A stretch of 64,000 nucleotides of DNA, taken from contig OZ007569.1 in NCBI GenBank assembly GCA_963931925.1, forward strand, positions 21,279,982 to 21,343,981. The letters are read 5' to 3'. The DNA is from Onchidella celtica. Lineage: Eukaryota; Mollusca; Gastropoda; Systellommatophora; Onchidiidae. Below the pieces are notes generated by a model. That model made no database searches. It was given only the letters and a program-made list of their open reading frames with translations, and was not told the DNA's origin. How positions within the stretch are numbered: the first letter of the stretch is position 1; every line of letters starts with the position of its first letter. Of this stretch, positions 59,233-64,000 are shown piece after piece. Position numbers and translations under genes: made by a program.

Positions 59233-59853
59233 TGTGTAGCATCTGCGGGCTGCCCCTTGCCCTCCCCCGGTTTTGTTGTTGTGCTGGTGGCTGAGCATGT
59301 GTCCACTACTTTTTCCGTTTTATTGTTGGCGGCCGCCGGGGTGTGCTGTGCTCCGTGGCCTGACCTTCTTCAGTGAGTAGTTTTTTTCCTCGCTCGCTTG
59401 TTGTCAGGTGTTTTGACTCGTTCAGTAAATATTAGTATGTTCCCGAACATTCGATAACACTGTGGATAAGGATGTTTACGCCAGATTTGGCCTTGAGTGA
59501 TGTAACCTGATGACGTATTGATGCGTGATTGGTTAGTTTGTGCGAGGGCAAAGGTAACGTTTATTTCGGGAACTTTCTGTAGGAATGTTTATATATATAG
59601 ACCTGTGTGAGTGGTTGAATGGGGTGAGTAAGTGAGTTTCCTTTTGTGTGGCGTAGATATTTAGTTTCGCTGGCGTCTTCCTAGTAATTTATTGTTCACT
59701 ATACAGTTATTAAACTTTAGTATTATTTAATCTATCGTCGGATCTCGTGTTTATTTATTTTACAGCTGTAATAGTTTCGTTTTCTAAAGGGTTGTAGTTA
59801 GATCAACTAACTCCCCCCTACTATAACGTGCTAGAACAACCTCAGCTGTTACA
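59233..59853 (+). repeat. Right LTR (621 bp if it starts at TGTGTAGC; 480 bp shared with the left LTR)
   Basis: The part 59374-59853 is the near-identical partner of the left LTR. The preceding 141 bases are assigned to the LTR because they begin TGT directly after a purine tract and the element ends ACA, the usual TG...CA form. The conservative alternative is an LTR of 480 bases starting at 59374, but then no polypurine tract precedes it. Confidence 0.7.
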
Positions 59854-60127
59854 TTATTATTATTATTATTATTATAGTATGTGAGGTCTCATTCTATCTC
59901 AATGTCATGAAGTCACCATTCAACTGCATGTGTAGTCGGTCAAGTGAATTCGGCTAGTTCTCCCCTAAATAAGGTCCAACCATAGATATACACTAGTAAA
60001 CGGGTCCAACTGACAGAATCTAAAAAAAAAACCCAAAACATGCACATTACGAAAATTTGACTAGACACCTACATGTATCACTATTATATTTATGCTTTTT
60101 GCAAAGAGGTCATCGTAAAATGAAGAT
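59854..60127. other. Right flank of the LTR element, start of duplicated unit B
   Basis: A TTA microsatellite (59854-59875) is followed by unique-looking sequence. From about 60080 it begins to match unit A ('tatgctttttgcaaagag'). Confidence 0.45.
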
Positions 60128-61032
60128 TGTTGTTGTTGTTGGCCACCTTCTGTGTCGAGAGACAATGGATTGTGCGCCCTTGGTGTGTCAGATCGGGTGG
60201 CTGCAGCGCCTGCTGTGCAGTCTGATCCTGGAGTGGCAGGGTCTGTAACAGTTTCTGCATTTGAGGATCTTCGCATGTGGCTCCGGGACTGTTTCTGCTG
60301 ACTGCTTCCTGCGTTCCTTCTTCTTCTCCCACTGCTCCGGCCTCCTCTTCCCGCTCGTGTTGATACATGCCTGACAGTAGCCGTCCAGCTACTGCGGCCT
60401 GCGGCTTGGGTTTCCCAGTTTGTTGAGTTGATGCTGCCTGTCTTCACATCACGTTTGCAGACATCTTTGTACCGAAGAAAGGGCCTTCCTGTGGGCCTGC
60501 AACCAGTGGTAAGCTCCCCATACAAGATGTCCTTGTTGATTCGCCCGTCCCTCATTCGTCTGACATGACCAAGCCAGCACAAGCGCCTTTGGGATAGCAG
60601 GTCAAACAGGCACGGCATTCCTGCTTTTGTCAGGGCGTCCTTATTGGGGATGCGGTTTGGCCAGGTGATGGCCAAGAAACCTTCGAAGGCAGCGCTTAGT
60701 GGAAAGTGTTGAGTCTGCGCTCTTGGCGGGTGTAGATAATCCAGGCTTTGCTGCCGTAAAGGAGAGTATTAAGCGCACTGGCTTTGTAAATGACCATCTT
60801 GGTTTTTGTAGTCAGCATAGGGTTGATCCATATATCCTCTTGGCCAGGCAAGCCATCGCCGTTGCCGCCTTGCCAATCCTCTTGTCGAGTTCTGTGTCCA
60901 AAGAGAGGTTGCTGGAGATGGTGGATTCGAGGTACATGAACTCCTCATTTATCTCCAAGGTGTTGCCCTCTATTGCGACGCTGGGGGCTCTGCTGACGTC
61001 CTGTTCTATCATGTTGGTCTTCTTGAGACTTA
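60128..61032 (-). mobile_element. 5'-truncated LINE 3' end with (CAA)n tail and 11-bp target duplication
   Basis: It is bracketed by AAAATGAAGAT (60117-60127 and 61033-61043) and ends in CAACAACAACAA on the minus strand. Broken frames read as the C-terminal end of a LINE polyprotein: LEINEEFMYLESTISSNLSL and ELDKRIGKAATAMACLAKRI near 60812-61012, then LSQRRLCWLGHVRRMRDGRI and KDILYGELTTGCRPTGRP near 60530-60610. A frameshift separates the two. This family differs from the RTE elements earlier in the window. Confidence 0.85.
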
Positions 61033-61289
61033 CAAAATGAAGATAATTTAGTACTTCCAGAGATTAGACTTCTAATGTTACTGCATATTGTGGGAATAAG
61101 TTTTATTTTCTAGGTGTTTTCCAGGCTAACATGCGCTTACTAAAAAGATAACATCGTAGTTGGTATGTGTCCTCTTCTTGTGGAAAGGTCTTTGCCTGGA
61201 TGTGGAGTACAAGGGAGGTTGATGTGAGAATCTTCACTGGGCACGAAATGACGTTGTATAGTGTAGTGTAGGGGTGGCTAGTCTTGTTT

Positions 61290-61530
61290 ATAGGAGTAAA
61301 GAGATCATCTTTCGCCTTTCACTTAGGCATTGCTCATCCACTGCAAGATGTAGCCCTCCGAAAATGACTTCCATTCCTTTGTGTCTGATGTCTTCCTCAT
61401 CCATGTTGTTCCAATTCTCCTTTTTATATCACCCTGCCATCTTCACCATGATCGTCCTCGTGTTCTTTTTCCTGTCCATGGTTTCCATTCAGTGCAGCGT
61501 TTCGTCCATCTATTATCAAGAAAGAGAGAT
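61290..61530. other. Block in duplicated unit B absent from copy A
   Basis: About 240 bases beginning near 'catctttcgcctttcac' with no counterpart in unit A. It lies directly against the inverted module. No protein or transposon end was recognised. Confidence 0.45.
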
Positions 61531-61879
61531 AGATTAGGAAAAAGCAAGACGACATACTTATATAAAATATCAATAGGGCAGGAGGAGATCCTACCAGAAG
61601 CACCCAGGAACCATCTACAAATAAATAAAGTAAGAAAATGTTGTTGTTGCTGTTGTTGTTGTTTTTACCGGGTAGAAACTGAACCTTAGAAGAGAAAGAA
61701 GTCTGGTGACAAAACAGCACGTTAGATAAAATGATGAAATGTGAAAAGCATGCAGTTTCGCATCAATAAACTAAACAGGAAGAGGAGTATGCAATTCAAA
61801 ATGAAAATCAACAGATTATAAATGGAGCAGAAACGAATCATGCGCCTCATACGTCATACTGCGCGTATTTCAGACATCT
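61531..61879 (-). repeat. Internal module of the duplicated unit, inverted here
   Basis: Reverse complement of 33669-34024. Examples are 'taccgggtagaaactgaac' against 'gttcagtttctacccggca', and 'gatcctacc.g.agcaccca' against 'tgggtgctcctggtaggatc'. The flanks on both sides remain in direct orientation. Confidence 0.8.
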
Positions 61880-62417
61880 AAGGCATGTGGGAAGGATGAA
61901 TCTATCTAACCTGACCGTCATCGTGTCGACGTGCTTTATTCAAACTCAAACTCTCTTTCTTTCTTAACTTTCATATTAATTATGATGCATAAAAGAACTC
62001 GCCCAATAGAAATTGTTGCAAACTGAAAATACAATTGAGCTAAATGTACATGTTACTCATGAGTTGCAAAATGGTTCACTTTGGAAAGGTCTATGCACCA
62101 TCTTTCACATCTTGCATATCATAGAAGACTGCTAACGTAAGTCTGATGCGTCCCTGATAGTTCACATTAATTACATGTTTGCAGCTTGCATTTAGGGACA
62201 AATAGCCTACGCAGTTTCGATCATTACCTAGAACAGTCAGTCCATGTTTTGCCAAACGGCACCATGGCATATGTTTGATCTGAATTAGCATTTCTTTGCC
62301 AGCAATAACTAACAACAGAAAGGATAATATACGGTAACCGAGTATGCCTTAATGTCAAAACATCTGTGTGTGTTGCAATCGACATAAAACTTGCAAGACA
62401 TACTCTCCACGTTCATC

Positions 62418-62640
62418 TAAAGCTGTGTTTTCATATAAACGGATACAGAAATGGCAACGGAAACGTCAAAACCCTTCAAGTAGTGAAATCCCGGTACAAA
62501 GAATATTTTCATGTGTTTGGAAACGCCGTTTCCTAATGCACGGAAACCCTCTTTCTTTTTACCACTTGATATAGTTTTGACATTACCTTTGCCGTTTCCA
62601 TCTCTGTACACATGAAAGCACAGATATAGCAAGATTCGCT
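62418..62640. mobile_element. MITE with ~50-bp inverted ends, at the site occupied by a different MITE in unit A
   Basis: The left end 'agctgtgttttcatataaac', then 'ggaaacgtcaaaac', is complementary, with mismatches, to the right end 'gttttgacattacctttgcc', 'gtacacatgaaagcaca'. It follows CTAA, the same site as the PIF/Harbinger-like MITE at 34535. A related copy lies at 40926-41080. No coding capacity is seen. Confidence 0.65.
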
Positions 62641-62789
62641 TATTAGTTTGGTTTGATGATGGGAGTTATTAAATCGATGTAAACTGAAACGGTCACTCCC
62701 CCGGCCCCGAACACGCACATTTCCACTGATGATTACAAAGTTTTTGAAGGTTTGAGTGTAGGGAAAGCAAGTCGACAAAATGACGGCCA

Positions 62790-63320
62790 CAATTTTTTTT
62801 TTTACATATTATATATACACTCGTTTTATGTAATATAGACTTATAGACGATAACTGGCAGGCCTACGTTATGGCAGGTTCACAGCCCGGGACGCACATAG
62901 CATCCTGGACTACCCTCCGCAGAACTTTTCGAATGAGTCCCTAGTAATTTCATTCTGCGGAGGAAAAAGTCGGCATGTGCCGACGATGCCGCGAACAAAA
63001 TTATTTTAAAATGCGACATATAACATGTTTTTAAGGGACAAAGCCCCAGGGGGGGGGGGGGTGGTGGTTAGTGGTAGGACCTTCCTCCCTCTTCTTCTTC
63101 GTCTTCTGACCTCTGGCGCCCACTAAACAAGAAACAGGACACAAACAAGAAAGAAGGAAACAAGAAAACAATAGGAGACCAACAGCCTTCGGCTGAGGCC
63201 CCTGAGAAAAAAAGACCTTCGAGTACGGTGACAGCCACATTGTGCCAAGGAAAAAATACCAAAAACCATAATACAGAATATATCCCAACGATAGGACAGG
63301 AGGAGAAACTATCAAATGCG
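62790..63320. other. Insertion-rich part of duplicated unit B
   Basis: No gene was recognised. A poly-G run lies near 63051-63061. The end of this block ('gataggacaggaggag') again matches unit A just before MITE copy 3. Confidence 0.4.
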
Positions 63321-63330
63321 CGCTCCAACT

Positions 63331-63726
63331 CACAGACTAATAAATCAACCAGACTGGAAACACAAGCTTCGGGCTGTGTCGTTTTTTTTACTGAAGTTAA
63401 TGAGATGCGGCCGTATAACCAACATGGCCGCCGCTCGGGAAATTCCGATACTAGTTCTATCTGCAGTAGAAATTTCTTTTTATTTGTCAATATTGGTTGT
63501 ACATGAATTAATAATGCATTAACTTGCCTATCCTTTCATTTTATTGGCTACAGCTGCCCTTTTTTTTTATTGTTATAAATGATGACCGTATGGACTTTTA
63601 GCGACCGCTGCATTGAAGCTATGCTGAAGCGTCGGTCGCAACCGTAAACCTACAATGGCGGACCTTTCACTGTTTTGTGACATCACACAATGGGCTCATC
63701 CAGTCTGGGTATTTTATTAGTCTGTG
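63331..63726 (-). mobile_element. MITE with 8-bp target duplication, copy 3 (396 bp)
   Basis: Same family and orientation as 51200-51565. The flanks are GCTCCAAC (63322-63329 and 63727-63734), with one extra T at the left junction. The terminal repeat CACAGACTAATAAA is present at both ends. An insertion of about 60 bases near 63530-63610 makes it longer than the other copies. The CRE is decayed to TGACATCA. It is inserted inside duplicated unit B. Confidence 0.88.
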
Positions 63727-64000
63727 GCTCCAACCCACCAAGATTCCGAGATACATACATGTATGTAACGCATTACTTGGCAAGGAACGCGTAAAAAGCA
63801 CATGGAAAGGCGAGAGTACAGGCGAGTGGAGTATCAAACTGTCATCAATTGCAACACGAAATGTAATGAGCTCTTTATCAGACAAAATTATGTGATTTTA
63901 CACCGATTGAATAACTCCTATCACCAAAATCTTTCAAGTATTCTCCTCATTATTATAATTTATGACACGACACGATCAGTTTTAAACGACAGCAAAATTC

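Larger units (their letters stand above)
53365..59853 (+). mobile_element. Gmr1-type Ty3-like LTR retrotransposon, intact coding region
   Basis: It consists of a left LTR (53365-53844), a primer site for tRNA-Pro, one long gag-pol frame, a 3' untranslated region and a right LTR. In pol, integrase precedes reverse transcriptase and RNase H, as in the Gmr1 group of Ty3-related elements and unlike standard Ty3/gypsy. The 480 bases shared by the two LTRs differ at one position that I can find. No target duplication is evident: the left LTR directly abuts a LINE tail, and the right LTR is followed by TTATTATTA. No envelope gene is seen. Confidence 0.92.
60080..64000 (+). repeat. Duplicated unit, copy B (partner at 33330-35480)
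   Basis: Collinear with copy A but expanded by a LINE fragment (60128-61032), an unexplained block (about 61290-61530) and a MITE with its surroundings (within about 62790-63790). Segment 61531-61879 is inverted relative to copy A. It runs off the end of the window while still matching. Confidence 0.85.

Noticed and set aside
58990-59376. Frames of about 60 codons in the 3' part of the LTR element, considered as an envelope or accessory gene
   Set aside because: Too short, with no signal peptide plus transmembrane arrangement; the second overlaps the LTR.

Overview
This window is eukaryotic (metazoan) DNA. Genes are split by GT-AG introns, intergenic space is large and AT-rich, and retroelements and small DNA transposons are abundant. 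The many short TAGATC/AGATCT palindromic arrays, together with the mix of RTE, CR1/Jockey-like and Ty3-type elements, suggest a mollusc, most likely a gastropod. That assignment is inference; no species marker is present.

Four host genes could be assembled exon by exon. (1) FIBP, + strand, 8644-18684, 10 coding exons, 365 aa: a complete orthologue of the acidic FGF intracellular-binding protein. (2) A dynein light chain LC8 gene (DYNLL), - strand, 21813-23086, two coding exons, 89 aa. (3) A SAM-domain protein, + strand, 29779-32709, three exons, 191 aa, not assigned to a named family. (4) A secreted cysteine-rich protein, + strand, 37264-52309, five coding exons, 152 aa, with a signal peptide, an EB/EGF-like six-cysteine module and a chitin-binding-type-2-like module, driven by a TATA promoter. 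A weak candidate exon of a fifth gene lies at 966-1113 on the - strand. The four genes have no evident pathway in common.

Mobile DNA, left to right: an intact RTE-clade LINE (2958-6201); a 5'-truncated CR1/Jockey-like LINE (6413-8303) and a short 3'-end relative inside FIBP intron 1; a 2.16 kb imperfect palindrome in the last FIBP intron; a truncated LINE carrying RNase H (28841-29387); a PIF/Harbinger-like MITE (34535-34820); a decayed RT/RNase H LINE (38214-40355); a second, frameshifted RTE copy with a 15-bp target duplication (42326-45433); three copies of a MITE with 8-bp target duplications and CA...TG ends (46969, 51200, 63331); an apparently young Ty3-type LTR retrotransposon (53365-59853) whose integrase lies upstream of reverse transcriptase, as in the Gmr1 group; and a LINE 3' fragment (60128-61032).

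The right-hand part (60080-64000) is a diverged duplicate of 33330-35480. The two copies differ by several insertions and by an internal segment of about 350 bp that is inverted in one of them. The most notable items are the Gmr1-type element, the FIBP-intron palindrome, the 8-bp-TSD MITE family with an embedded CRE, and the duplicated unit with its internal inversion.
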